Below are positions 7,203 through 16,456 of a stretch of 64,000 bases of DNA, in pieces. The DNA comes from CAVSJO01 sp963728445 (GTDB lineage Bacteria; Gemmatimonadota; Gemmatimonadetes; Longimicrobiales; RSA9). The stretch's first letter is position 1; the number at the start of each line of letters is the position of its first letter. The stretch spans positions 1 through 64,000 of the forward strand of contig CAVSJO010000003.1 of the NCBI GenBank assembly GCA_963728445.1, given 5' to 3'. A program made the translations under genes and the position numbers. Below the pieces are notes generated by a model. That model was not told the origin of the DNA. It searched no databases and saw nothing but the letters and a program-made list of their open reading frames with translations.

Positions 7203-8650
7203 TGCCCTGAGGTCGTTCCCGGTTCGCCGCTGTCCGGTGGGGTCTTGGAGCCATGCGTCTTGCCGCGCCCCGTCTTCGCGTCCCCCGTCTTCCCGCCACG
7301 CCTCTTCGCCCGCTCCTCGGAGAGCATCCGGTACGACTCCGACCGGCTCAGCGAGCTCCCGATCGAGCGCTGCTGCATGTACTTCGCGTCGGCCTCGGAG
7401 ACGACTTCCGTCTCGTAGCGCACGGCCATCTCCCGCAGGTCCGCGGCCTCGTCGGCCAGGTCGGCGTCGTCGCCTGCCATGGCGTCGACCCGGTCGGCCA
7501 TGACGCTCAGTGCGCGGGCGCCGCCCTCGAGGTCGCCGCGGCGACGGGCCTCCAGCGCCTCGTCCCGCGCCCGGGCGGCCTGCTGGACGAGCAGCTCGCG
7601 GCGGACCTCGGGGTTCGCGACGGGCGCGTCGCCCGGCTTCACGCGGATCGGCAGGTCGACGGTCCGCTTCTCCACACCGCCGCCGGGGAGCAGGACGTGC
7701 CCCTCGACGGTGAGGAGTGCGACGTCGGCCTCGGCGGCGCCGACGTCGCCCATCAGGAATTCTGCGAGGAGGGATCGGGGCTCGAGGGCGTAGAGGTCGC
7801 CGAGCTCGAGGCGGAGGGAACCGTCCTTCTGCTCCGTGCGCGGGTAGCGGTGGTGGACGGCGGTGACCTGGGCGTCCCGGCCGGGCCGGATCGTGACCGC
7901 CACGTTCTGCGCGGCCAGCGACAGCAGCCCGGACATCTCGACGTCGAAGACCGCGGGCGCCTGGTCCGGCTTCTCGATGTAGTACGTGCCGCCGCCGCCG
8001 GCCTCCGCCAGCGCCGCGAGCAGCCGCTCGTCGTAGTCGGCGCCGAAGCCGATCGTGGTGGTGGTGATGCCATTGGCCCGGGCCGTCGCGAAGAGGTCCC
8101 GGAGCTGGCCGGGGTCCGTGATGCCCGTGTTTGCCAGTCCGTCCGTGAGGAGCAGAATCCTGGAGAGAGGCTGAGGCTCAGGCTGAGGCTCAGGCTGAGG
8201 CTGAGGCTGAGGGGCGGCGGCCTCGGGATCAACGGCTGGGTCGGGCATTTCTGCGGCCGCCGGGATTCCGGCGGAGACCAGCTCGCGGCCGCGGAGCCAG
8301 CCACCGGACAGGTTCGTCATGCCGCCCGTCTCGATGGCGGCGACGGCGTCGAGAAGATCCTGCTTGTGGGCGCCGTCGACGCGGGCGGCCATCGTCCGGA
8401 CCTCGTCGTCGTAGGCGACGATGCTGACGACGTCCTTCGCGCCGATCCGGCGGACGAGCAGGGCGGCGGCCTCCTTTGCGCGCTCGAGCTTCTCGCCGGA
8501 CATGGACCCGGAGCGGTCGAGGACGAGGGCGAGGTCGAGGGGGCGGCGGTCGGTCTCGGGCGGGGCGTCGCCCGTGATGCGCAGCAGCGCACGGACGAGG
8601 GTGCCGCCGTCGGCGACGGGCTCGTGGTCGAGAAGCAGCTGGGTCTTCAT
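7199..8650 (-). CDS. von Willebrand factor A domain protein
   Basis: 483 residues. The vWA metal-ion-dependent adhesion site is intact: DRSGS at 45-49 (DxSxS), a conserved Thr further on and LLLTDGLANTG. The domain is followed by beta-rich sequence and a helical, charged C-terminus (residues about 390-470), as in cytoplasmic or surface vWA proteins that assemble complexes. The start is the ATG at 8650 with GGAGGG upstream; earlier in-frame codons lack a ribosome site. A hexanucleotide array (8169-8211) encodes a Pro-Gln/Pro-Glu run inserted inside the vWA domain just before the LLLTDG strand, which is unusual. First gene of a three-gene operon with two small proteins. Confidence 0.88.
   Translation of the reverse strand: MKTQLLLDHEPVADGGTLVRALLRITGDAPPETDRRPLDLALVLDRSGSMSGEKLERAKEAAALLVRRIGAKDVVSIVAYDDEVRTMAARVDGAHKQDLLDAVAAIETGGMTNLSGGWLRGRELVSAGIPAAAEMPDPAVDPEAAAPQPQPQPEPQPEPQPLSRILLLTDGLANTGITDPGQLRDLFATARANGITTTTIGFGADYDERLLAALAEAGGGGTYYIEKPDQAPAVFDVEMSGLLSLAAQNVAVTIRPGRDAQVTAVHHRYPRTEQKDGSLRLELGDLYALEPRSLLAEFLMGDVGAAEADVALLTVEGHVLLPGGGVEKRTVDLPIRVKPGDAPVANPEVRRELLVQQAARARDEALEARRRGDLEGGARALSVMADRVDAMAGDDADLADEAADLREMAVRYETEVVSEADAKYMQQRSIGSSLSRSESYRMLSEERAKRRGGKTGDAKTGRGKTHGSKTPPDSGEPGTTSGQ
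8169..8211. repeat. GGCTGA/GGCTCA hexamer array inside the vWA gene
   Basis: Seven six-base units encode alternating Pro-Gln and Pro-Glu on the minus strand. Gains or losses of a unit keep the reading frame and add or remove two residues in a loop of the vWA domain. Confidence 0.85.
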
Positions 8651-8835
8651 GGGGTGCCCTCCGGCGTTGGTGGTGACGGAGGGGAAGCTAGCGGGGGGGT
8701 GTGACAATGCTTTCGCCGCGCTTCACGCGGGCAGGCGCCGGGAAGCACGACTGTGCACTGGGCCAGGCTCAGTTGTGCGTTTGGCGCCCTATACAGTCAC
8801 CGGATGCACACTCACGGAGGCGCGGCCCGCGAGCC

Positions 8836-8903
8836 TTGTGCGATCGGGGTCGCCCCGGGGCTCCGATCGCACAACCGCGGGGCTGCAAATGCACACTTGT
8901 GCA
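8836..8903. repeat. Two strong inverted repeats in the vWA/beta-helix spacer
   Basis: TTGTGCGATCGG (8836-8847) and CCGATCGCACAA (8863-8874) form a perfect 12-bp stem with a 15-base loop. Sixteen bases on, TGCACA-CT-TGTGCA (8890-8903) is a second palindrome. Both share the TTGTGC/GCACAA core, so they could be protein-binding sites or a hairpin terminator. Confidence 0.65.
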
Positions 8904-8904
8904 G

Positions 8905-9040
8905 CTGGGGGCCACGGCTGGGGGCCACGGCTGGGGGCCACGGCTGGGGGCCACGGCTGGGGGCCACGGCTGGGGGCCACGGCTGGGGGCCACGGCTGGG
9001 GGCCACGGCTGGGGCCCCACGGCTGGGCGCCACGGCTGGG
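8905..9040. repeat. 13-bp minisatellite
   Basis: Eight exact copies of CTGGGGGCCACGG (8905-9008) are followed by three variant copies to about 9040, then a six-base CGCACC-type run to about 9085. The 13-base unit is not a multiple of three and neither strand gives a credible protein, so the block is non-coding. Confidence 0.95.
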
Positions 9041-9122
9041 CGCCCGCCCGCGCCCGCACCCACACCCGCACCCGCACCCGTTCCCGCAGCACGACGTGCG
9101 GGAGGAGCCGCCGCGCCCGCGA

Positions 9123-9150
9123 GGCCGTCGCCCTATTGCGGGCGACGGCC
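9123..9150 (-). terminator. Hairpin after the beta-helix gene
   Basis: GGCCGTCGCCC and GGGCGACGGCC form a perfect 11-bp stem with a TATTGC loop, 11 bases past the stop codon of the beta-helix gene. No clear U-tract follows, which is common in GC-rich genomes. Confidence 0.6.
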
Positions 9151-9161
9151 CCGGGACGGCG

Positions 9162-10455
9162 CTAGTGAATCGACACCGGCACGTCGATGGACGCCGCGAA
9201 CTTGTTGCTCTTCAGCCCCGACAGCTTCACGGCGTTGTAGGTCAGGATGCCGTAGTGGGCGTTGCTGAGGCGGTTGGCCGAGACGACCGTATGGGCGATG
9301 GGGACGACGGCGCTGAAGATGCTGATGTCGGACGTCTCTCCGCCGGACGCTTCGTTGTCCACGTCGACGCCGCTGTTCGACACCACGTTGTTCACGATCA
9401 CGTTGCCGTCCGCGTTCTGGCCGGGCGTGTGGGAGTGGATCATGATGCCGCCCTCGCCGTTGCCGCTGGCGCTGTTGTGCGTCACCACATTGCCCCACGC
9501 CGCGGCGCCGGGCGGTCCGGCGAACACGCCGATGCCGGCGGCGCCGTTCCCGTTGGACACGTTGCCCTCGATCGTGTTCTGGTACACGCCGGCGACGTCC
9601 GGAGCGGCCGGCCCCGTCAGGGCGAACCAGTGGGACGCGAGCGTGATGCCGCAGTCGAGCACGTTGTTCTCGACGACGTTGTCCTGAATGTGGATGCCGG
9701 ACGTCGGACCGTTCTCGTCGGTCAGCAGGATGCCGCCGACGTTGTCGTGGACGTGATTGCCGCGCACGACGGAGTTCGTGACGCTCTGCAGGTGGATGGC
9801 CTCGCCGCAGTCGTCGGGCTGGTCGATGCAGAGCGTCATTCAACGGACCGTATGCGTCGTTGTGCAGGACGTCGTTGTTCTCGATGGTGACGTGCGACGT
9901 CTGCAGCACGAAGACGCCCTCCAGGCCGGCGTTCTGGATGGTGAAGTCACGCAGGACCGTGCCGGCCGCGGCGTCGCCGCTGATGAAGACGGCGTTCGGC
10001 GGCGAGTCCTGACCGGTCGCGTCGATGACGGCGTCGTGGCCGACCAGGACGAGCCGCTTCGTGATCTGCACGCTCTCCATGTACGTCCCCGCCATCACGT
10101 CGATGCGGTCCCCGGCGCTCGCCTGGGCGACGGCGTAGCCGATCGTCTGGCAGGGGGAGGCGACGCAGCCGCCGGCGTCGGTACCGGCCGGCGAGACGCG
10201 CAGCGCGCCGCCGGGCACGTGATCGTAGGCTGGCCCGGCGGCGACGTCCGCGGGCGCGGCCGGCGACCGGCCGCCGTCGGCGCAGCCGGCGGCGAGGACC
10301 GCCAGCAGCGGGAGGAGGGCCAGGCGCGGCAGACGCGCGGCCCGGGACATGAGGGACGCGAGGGACGATACGGACGGGTCGGACGAAACGAACGGGTCGG
10401 ACGATACGGACGGGGCGGACGGGTCGGACCGTAGGGCATGTCTGGTGATAGACAT
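9162..10455 (-). CDS. Secreted right-handed beta-helix lipoprotein, split by a frame break
   Basis: A parallel beta-helix (pectate-lyase-like, NosD-like) protein: repeated strands with Asn-rich turns such as SVVRGNHVHDNVGGI, IQDNVVENNV and GNVIVNNVVSNSG. The lipoprotein signal LLAVLAAGCADGG precedes a processed Cys. The ATG at 10455 has an AGGAGGG site, giving an unusual 35-residue Ser/Asp/Pro-rich N-extension (VSSDP repeats) before the signal peptide; a later ATG at 10350 has no ribosome site. The frame breaks near 9840: the N-terminal part reads on out of frame, while the C-terminal 220 residues continue in the frame reached by dropping one base. Substrate is unknown; such helices often bind polysaccharide. 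Confidence 0.75.
10361..10432. repeat. 15-bp repeats in the signal-peptide extension
   Basis: Repeats of the type GGGTCGGACGATACGGAC encode VSSDP-like pentads on the minus strand, ahead of the lipoprotein signal of the beta-helix gene. Confidence 0.7.
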
Positions 10456-10635
10456 GAGCCCTCCTGGGGGTTCGGGGAGGAACAGCAGAGACATACCAAT
10501 CTAGCCGGGCGTGCAGGTGCCGTCGATAGCCGTCGATAGCTGCCATCCACGGCAGCGTGGATATTTCGCCGCTCCCGTTCCTACCTTGGGGGCTCCGTCC
10601 GCTCTCTCGACGTCACGAACTGCCGGAGGTGCCGC

Positions 10636-12444
10636 ATGCGACGTGCTCCGTCCCGCACCGGGCTCGTCCTCCTCGCGCTGCTGCCGGGGCTCGCCTCGGG
10701 GCCCGGAACGGCCGCCGCGCAGGGGCCCGCAGGCGCCGCCGCGCAGGGGGCCGGAGGCGACGCTGGCACCGCCGTCCCCGGCCTCGGCACCCTCTCGATG
10801 CCCACCTCCGCCCGCACCGACGCGGCGCGCGCTGCCTTCCTGCGCGGCGTGCTGCTGCTCCACCTCTTCGAGTACGACGACGCGGCAGCGGCATTCCAGG
10901 CCGCCGAAAGGGCGGAGCCGGACTTCGCCATGGCGTACTGGGGCGAAGCGATGACGCACACGCACCCGGTCTGGGACCAGCAGGACGGGGCGGCGGGGCG
11001 GGCGGCGCTGGCGAAGCTGGGCGCGACGCCGGAAGCGCGCGCGGCGAAGGCGCCGACGCAGCGGGAGAAGGGCTATCTGAACGCCGTCGCCCTCTACTAT
11101 GGCGACGGCCCGAAGGCCCATCGGGACACGCTTTACGCCGAGGCAATGGCCCGGCTCCACGCCGCCTACCCGGACGACAACCAGGCGCGGCTGTTCCACG
11201 CGCTCGCGCTGCTGGGTCTGAGCCAGGGCGTGCGCGACGTCCCGACGTACCTGCGGGCGGCGGAGATCGCCGACACGGCGCTCGCGCGGGAGCCGCACAA
11301 CCCCGGCGCGGCGCACTACCTGATCCACGGCGTCGACGACCCCGACCACGCGGCCCGGGGCCTGGAGGCGGCGCGCGCGCTGCTGGACGAGGCGACGGAG
11401 GCCGGGCACGGCCAGCACATGGCCTCCCACATCTTCATGGCGCTCGGCATGTGGGACGACGTCGTCGCCGCCAACGAAAACGCGGTGCGCGTGGTGAACG
11501 CGCGGAGCGCCGCGAACGGCCGGCTCCCGGCGGTGTGCGGGCACTACCCGTCGTGGCTGCTCTACGGCTACGTGCAGCAGGGGCGTATCGGCGCGGCGCG
11601 CACGCTGCTGGGCCAGTGCCGCGACCGTGCGGCGGCGGCCGCCGCGGCGGCTTCGGGCGTGGACGCGGGTCCGGGCGGCGCGGACCCGGACAACTCGGTG
11701 GTGGGATCCTACGCGTTCATGCGCGCGCGCTACGTGCTCGACACCGACGACGCGGAGGTCGCCGGCGCGGCCTGGGACGTCCCTCCCGGTCGCAACGGGG
11801 ACGCGGCGCTGACGGACGCGTTCGTGCGCGGCTACCGTGACCTGCGCGCGGGCGATCTCCCCGACCTGCGGGCGGCGCTTTCCACCTACGAGGGCATCGC
11901 GCGCGCGATCGCGGCCCGGGCCTCGGACGCGGACGACCCGGGCACCTCCGAGTACCTGCGCCGCAACCGCGTGCTCGGCCTCGAGCTGAAGGGTCTCGAG
12001 CGGCTCGCTTCAGGCGACGTCGCCGGCGGACTCGCCTCGCTCCGAACGGCCGCCGCCACAGAGGACTCGCTGGCGTTCGCGTTCGGGCCGCCGTTCGTGG
12101 ACCAGCCTGCTCACGAGCTGCTGGGCGAGGCGCTGCTATGGCACGGCGGCCCGGGCGGCGGCCCCGGCGGCGGCCCCGGCGGCGGCCCCGGCGGCCCCGG
12201 CGGCGCCGCCGTCGGCGGCCGGGCGGACGCGGAGACCGCTCTCGCCGCCGCCGCCCAGTTCCGCGCCGCCCTCGCCCGCGCCCCGCGCCGCACCCGGTCG
12301 CTCCTCGGCCTCTCCCGGGCGCTGGACGCCGCCGGGGACCGCGCCGGCGCGGCGACGGCGGCGAAGGAGCTGCTGGAGATCTGGCGCGCGGCGGACGCCG
12401 ACCTGCCGGCGCTGAAGGAGGCGAAGCGGCTGGCGGGCGGCTGA
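10636..12444 (+). CDS. Secreted TPR-repeat protein
   Basis: 602 residues with an N-terminal signal peptide (LVLLALLPGLASG, cleavage after AAAQ), then repeated helix pairs of tetratricopeptide type (YDDAAAAFQAAERAEPDFAMAY, HYLIHGVDDPDHAARGL). The ATG follows a GGAGGT site. This periplasmic TPR family (with the HYLIHxxD motif) is frequent in secreted proteomes of environmental bacteria; no enzymatic residues are evident. Near residue 500 a Gly-Gly-Pro run is encoded by an imperfect GGCGGCCCC repeat at 12148-12200. The gene converges on VapC with 21 bases between the stops. Confidence 0.8.
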   Translation: MRRAPSRTGLVLLALLPGLASGPGTAAAQGPAGAAAQGAGGDAGTAVPGLGTLSMPTSARTDAARAAFLRGVLLLHLFEYDDAAAAFQAAERAEPDFAMAYWGEAMTHTHPVWDQQDGAAGRAALAKLGATPEARAAKAPTQREKGYLNAVALYYGDGPKAHRDTLYAEAMARLHAAYPDDNQARLFHALALLGLSQGVRDVPTYLRAAEIADTALAREPHNPGAAHYLIHGVDDPDHAARGLEAARALLDEATEAGHGQHMASHIFMALGMWDDVVAANENAVRVVNARSAANGRLPAVCGHYPSWLLYGYVQQGRIGAARTLLGQCRDRAAAAAAAASGVDAGPGGADPDNSVVGSYAFMRARYVLDTDDAEVAGAAWDVPPGRNGDAALTDAFVRGYRDLRAGDLPDLRAALSTYEGIARAIAARASDADDPGTSEYLRRNRVLGLELKGLERLASGDVAGGLASLRTAAATEDSLAFAFGPPFVDQPAHELLGEALLWHGGPGGGPGGGPGGGPGGPGGAAVGGRADAETALAAAAQFRAALARAPRRTRSLLGLSRALDAAGDRAGAATAAKELLEIWRAADADLPALKEAKRLAGG

Positions 12445-12465
12445 CGGAGTGGTTGGGGGACTTCC

Positions 12466-12867
12466 TCAGCCCCTGGCTGGCACCACGAACTCGCACTGAG
12501 GGCCCGTCGCCCGGGACAGCTTCACGTCGAGCGTCGCCAGCTTTGCGCCGAGCTCCTCGGCCAGCGCCACGTACCAGGCGTCATATGCGGTGACGGTCTG
12601 GCGGAGTTCCCAGACGCGCTCGCCGAAGGGCGCGTAGGGGAAGAGGTCCACCGCGAGGGCCAGGAGGTCGGCGTGGGCCAGCGCGGCGACGTCGGCCGAG
12701 AGGTCGCCGGACAGCGTCGCGCGGCGCAGGATGTTGGCGACCTCGCAAGGCATGAGGTGCGGCGCGGCCGGTCGGCCGCCGGCCAGGATGCCCTCGGCCC
12801 AGACGCCGTCGGGGCCGTCGTCCACCAGCGCTGCGACGACGACCGATGCGTCGACGACGACTCTCAC
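12466..12867 (-). CDS. vapC: VapC-type PIN-domain toxin ribonuclease
   Basis: 133-residue PIN-domain RNase. The four acidic catalytic residues are present: D6 (VVVDAS), E42 (PCEVANILRR), D96 (AYDAWYVALAEEL) and D114 (TLDVKL). PIN toxins cleave tRNA or rRNA when their antitoxin is lost. The GTG start overlaps the TGA of the antitoxin gene by four bases (GTGA), giving the usual antitoxin-first operon. Length and motif spacing are normal for the family. Confidence 0.93.
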   Translation of the reverse strand: MRVVVDASVVVAALVDDGPDGVWAEGILAGGRPAAPHLMPCEVANILRRATLSGDLSADVAALAHADLLALAVDLFPYAPFGERVWELRQTVTAYDAWYVALAEELGAKLATLDVKLSRATGPQCEFVVPARG

Positions 12868-13100
12868 CTGCGATCGGCTCCCCGGTGCGAGAGGATACGC
12901 GTGCGCGAGAGCCGGCTGCCCGTGCGCGCCTTCCGCTCGCGGATCCGGGCCAGCAGCGTGTCCGGGTCCGGTCGTCGTGTGAGCTCGATGAGCTCCGTGC
13001 GCAGATACTCCTGCAGGGACATGCCCTTGAGCGCCGCCCGCGCGGCGAGCTCGTCGCGTGCGTCGTCGGGCACGTCGCGGATGGTGATGGATTTGGCCAT
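12864..13100 (-). CDS. Ribbon-helix-helix antitoxin (FitA/VapB-like)
   Basis: A 78-residue protein starting MAKSITIRDVPDDARDEL, a classic FitA-like ribbon-helix-helix DNA-binding module, followed by LQEYLRTELIEL and a basic tail that would bind VapC. It should repress its own promoter and neutralise the toxin. The ATG at 13100 is chosen over an upstream in-frame codon (13157) because the ribbon-helix-helix strand normally begins within the first residues. Confidence 0.88.
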   Translation of the reverse strand: MAKSITIRDVPDDARDELAARAALKGMSLQEYLRTELIELTRRPDPDTLLARIRERKARTGSRLSRTRILSHRGADRR

Positions 13101-13175
13101 GTCATCATTTTGCTGCAATGGAATGCAAAACGCAAGCAGGGAGGTCCCCGGAATCACGGCAGAGTCACCGATTCC

Positions 13176-15176
13176 TCAGATCCTGAACTCGAGGAAGCGG
13201 TCGAAGAGCCGCGTCTTGCGGTACTCCTGGCGGGAACGGCCGGGTTCGCGTCCCGGGAGGTCGCGGGCCTCGGCGAGGCCGAACTCGACGAGGGGCCAGA
13301 GCACTCGCGCGTCGACCAGCCACTCCGGCGTATCGAAATAGGGGGGCAGCTCCTCGAGCGCGGCGGGGAGCACGATCCGCTCAGCGAGCCATTCCGCCGA
13401 GTGCCATTCGCCGGCGAACGCGCCGAAGCGGTTCAGCGTGAACGCGAGCTGGTCCTGGAGCCCGGGCCATTCGGGTCCCCAGCCGCCGTAGGCGATGTTC
13501 AGCTCATCGAAGCGCGTGCGGAAGACGAGCGCGAACAGCTCCCCGGCCGCGTCGTCGTCGAGCAGCGCGCGGCCGCGGGTGGTGGCCTCGAGTCGTCCCT
13601 TTCGCTTACGCGCGAGGCCGGCCGTCTTCACCGTGACGTGGGCCATGTGGAGAGGCCATACGTCGTCCTCGATGAGCCGGCCCTCGGTCCTGGCGTAGAC
13701 GCGAAACCTCTCCCGCGCCGCCAGTTCGTCGAGCAGCTCCCGAACGACCTTTACCTTGATGTTGCCCTTCTCGGTCAGCGGCACTCCGCCTTCACCGGCG
13801 GCGCGAGCGAGGAGCGCGCGGACCGTGGCGACAGCGTCGGATCGTGCGACGTCGCCCGACGACAGATCGCGGCGCAGCACCACGGTGCCGGCGTCGTCCC
13901 ACTCCGCCTGGAGCAGCGCCTGCACCTGCACGGGCGAGAGCCCGCCGAGAGCGGCCTGCGGTTTCCGGTTCTGCTCGTCCATGACGCGCGAGAGCCGTTC
14001 GTTGACGGCGGCCTCGAACGCGGATTCGTCGGCGCCCGGGCCGAGCGACGACGCGGCCTCCGCCACCGCCCTGCGGACCTCGCGGGCGAGGTCCGGGTCA
14101 TCGAGCGGAGAATGCGGCTCGGTGCCTGCGGCCCCCGTGTAGCGGAACTCCGCGCCGCTCGCCTCATGTCGCCAGGCGAAGACGATCGGCTCATCCGTCG
14201 CCAGTTCATGCCCCAGGTCCTCGTCGTTCGCCGCGGCGAAGGCGGGCAGCGCTCGCAGCAGCGTCGCGAGATCGGCCGCGTCGGAACGCGACAGTCCGCC
14301 GCCGATGGAGTTGACCGTGACAAGTACGGGCACGATCTCCTTTCGCGTCCACCCGGCCCTCTGGACCTCGCGGACGTAGCGCGCTGGCAGCTCGCCGGCA
14401 TCATCGAACGTGAACGACAGCACGCGTCCGACCGCGCCGACGAGGCCACTGCCCGGCTCGGCCGACAGCGTGCGCTCCAGGTCACGCGGGTCCGAATAGA
14501 GAACGATCCCGAACAGCTCCCCTCCGGCGCCGAGCACGGACACCATCCACTCGCTGCCGGACGGCATACGCACGCGCGGCGCCTGCTCGTTCTCCATGAT
14601 CTCCCATGGGGATGCACTCCGGAACGCCGCGGCCGCCTCCATGATGTTGCGACTCAGGTCGTGCGTCAGGCCCCAGCCGCTCCATGACCGCGGGCTGCAC
14701 ACGGGCGGCCACGTCGCCGCGCCGGCGAAGTGCTCCATCAGCGCTCGCGCGGCGGCTTCGAGGTCCGGCAGTTCCGCAGCGGTCTCGACGGCGACGTCGC
14801 GCGGCGCGAGACTCGGGGCGAGCGCGTCGGCGACTTCCTGCTGACGGACGCGCACGACCGATGGCCAGCTCCCCGTCTTCCGGGCCGCGCTGCCGATCGC
14901 GCGCTCGAGCGCGGAGGCCACGTCCTCCACCTCGCCGCCGAGCCGCGCCCGCAGCTCCGATTCCAGGACGTTACCGTCGGCGCTGACGAGGACCGCGACG
15001 GGGCGGGCATCCGGCTCGCTGTCGATGCCGACCTGGACCGGCACGGCCTCGACCTCCCACGGTTCGTCCGCCCGCGCGACGTGAGCGCCGATTTCGGCGG
15101 CGAGATCGGCCTTCCCGCAGCACTTCTTGTACTTCTGCCCCGAGCCGCAGGGGCAGGGGTCGTTGCGTCCGGGCAT
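13176..15176 (-). CDS. SEC-C motif zinc-binding protein, large
   Basis: 666 residues. The protein begins with a SEC-C zinc motif (CPCGSGQKYKKCC at residues 7-19), as at the end of SecA but here at the N-terminus. The body is mixed alpha/beta; the C-terminal 200 residues include a stretch (KGNIKVKVVRELLDEL, then LARKRKGRLEATTRG) resembling proteins of the plasmid pRiA4b ORF-3 group. No catalytic motif is clear. The start is the ATG immediately before the SEC-C motif. The gene is divergent from the DDAH-like gene with 158 bases between the starts. Function unknown. Confidence 0.75.
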   Translation of the reverse strand: MPGRNDPCPCGSGQKYKKCCGKADLAAEIGAHVARADEPWEVEAVPVQVGIDSEPDARPVAVLVSADGNVLESELRARLGGEVEDVASALERAIGSAARKTGSWPSVVRVRQQEVADALAPSLAPRDVAVETAAELPDLEAAARALMEHFAGAATWPPVCSPRSWSGWGLTHDLSRNIMEAAAAFRSASPWEIMENEQAPRVRMPSGSEWMVSVLGAGGELFGIVLYSDPRDLERTLSAEPGSGLVGAVGRVLSFTFDDAGELPARYVREVQRAGWTRKEIVPVLVTVNSIGGGLSRSDAADLATLLRALPAFAAANDEDLGHELATDEPIVFAWRHEASGAEFRYTGAAGTEPHSPLDDPDLAREVRRAVAEAASSLGPGADESAFEAAVNERLSRVMDEQNRKPQAALGGLSPVQVQALLQAEWDDAGTVVLRRDLSSGDVARSDAVATVRALLARAAGEGGVPLTEKGNIKVKVVRELLDELAARERFRVYARTEGRLIEDDVWPLHMAHVTVKTAGLARKRKGRLEATTRGRALLDDDAAGELFALVFRTRFDELNIAYGGWGPEWPGLQDQLAFTLNRFGAFAGEWHSAEWLAERIVLPAALEELPPYFDTPEWLVDARVLWPLVEFGLAEARDLPGREPGRSRQEYRKTRLFDRFLEFRI

Positions 15177-15334
15177 GATGGGCTCATCCGCGTGGGGGGA
15201 GACGGAACGACGAACGGTCGGAGCGAGGGCGGCGGGCGTCAAGTGTCCCGTACTCGGCCTCCATCCGGGTGAGGGTTGGCGCGCCCGATCGCACGCCGCT
15301 GGCCGGTTTCCGCCTCCGCTCTCATCTTTCCTCC

Positions 15335-16456
15335 ATGATCGCCGCCCTGTCCGAGACCGCCCCGCTCCGCGCCGTCCTCGTCAAGCGCCCCGAGGACGCG
15401 TTCGGCTCCGAGGCCGCCATCGAGCGAAGCTGGCGCGAGCTGGCCTACACGGCGCCGCCGGACCTCGACGCCGCCCGGCGGGAGCACGACGCGTTCGTGC
15501 GGCTGCTGGAGGACGCGGGCGCGGGGGTGAGCTTCCTGGCGACGTCGCCCGACACGGGGCTCGACTCGATCTACGCCCGGGACGCGTCCATAGTGACGGG
15601 CGACGGCGCCATCCTGTGCCGCATGGGCAAGGACGCGCGGCGGGGCGAGCCGGAGGCGCAGGCGGCGGCGTACGAGGCGCTGGGCGTGCCGGTCATCGGG
15701 CGCATCGAGGCGCCGGGCACGCTGGAGGGCGGCGACTACGTGTGGCTGGACGAGCGGACGGCCGCGGTCGGGCGTGGCTACCGCACGAACGACGAGGGGA
15801 TCCGCCAGCTCCGCGCGCTGCTGGGGCCCGACGTGGAGCTGGTCGTCGTCCCGCTTCCCCACTGGCGCGGACCCGGCGACGTATTCCACCTCATGTCCAT
15901 CCTCAGCCCCATCGACGAGGACCTGGCCCTCGTCCACTCGCCGCTCATGCCCGTGCCGTTCCGGGAGCGGCTGCTCGGCCGGGGGATCGAGCTGGTGGAG
16001 GTCCCCGCCGAGGAGCTCGACGCCCTCGGCTGCAACGTGCTGGCCGTCGGGCCTCGCCGGTGCGTGATGGCGGACGGGAGCCCGGTCACGCGACGTCGCC
16101 TGGAAGCGGCGGGGGCGGAGGTCCACGTCTTCGTCGGCCGCGAGATCTGCCTTAAGGGGCAGGGTGGCCCGACCTGTCTGACGCGGCCGGTGGCGCGGGG
16201 GGGATCGGAGCGCGCACCGGCAAACATGTTCCGGGCCCGGATCGTGGCTCCGCATGAGCGGCCTCTCGATGAATGGGCGCGACGCGGCCGACCCCCGGAC
16301 GCGTCGCGCCTTTCCATTCCACCCCGGAGATGTACCATGGCCGTCTTCGCCGTCCCCCTTCCAACGAGAATCTCGAGCCCTGGAGGGCGTTCATGGGCGA
16401 GCTCAACGGCCCGCGCAAGGCGGACTTCGCGGACTTCAACCGTCGCTATGGGCTGA
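15335..16456 (+). CDS. Dimethylarginine dimethylaminohydrolase-like enzyme (amidinotransferase fold), C-terminus probably frame-extended
   Basis: Enzyme of the guanidino-modifying pentein fold that hydrolyses or transfers from arginine derivatives. Visible motifs: YARDAS, the substrate-binding EGGDYVW, a GDVFHLMS segment carrying the catalytic His, and the nucleophile in GPTCLTRP (Cys281). Family members usually stop soon after this Cys. Here the frame runs about 90 further codons of implausible sequence, immediately after a run of seven G at 16197-16203; with eight G the frame would stop at about 16254. I therefore think the natural protein is about 305 residues. Starts at the ATG at 15335, 158 bases from the divergent SEC-C gene. 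Confidence 0.8.
   Translation: MIAALSETAPLRAVLVKRPEDAFGSEAAIERSWRELAYTAPPDLDAARREHDAFVRLLEDAGAGVSFLATSPDTGLDSIYARDASIVTGDGAILCRMGKDARRGEPEAQAAAYEALGVPVIGRIEAPGTLEGGDYVWLDERTAAVGRGYRTNDEGIRQLRALLGPDVELVVVPLPHWRGPGDVFHLMSILSPIDEDLALVHSPLMPVPFRERLLGRGIELVEVPAEELDALGCNVLAVGPRRCVMADGSPVTRRRLEAAGAEVHVFVGREICLKGQGGPTCLTRPVARGGSERAPANMFRARIVAPHERPLDEWARRGRPPDASRLSIPPRRCTMAVFAVPLPTRISSPGGRSWASSTARARRTSRTSTVAMG

Noticed and set aside
8905..9040. CRISPR array
   Set aside because: The 13-bp units are directly abutting without spacers, and no cas gene is in the window.
8753..9268. Repeat protein coded by the 13-bp minisatellite
   Set aside because: All three frames and both strands stay open because the unit lacks stop codons, so openness carries no weight; no start with a ribosome site is present.
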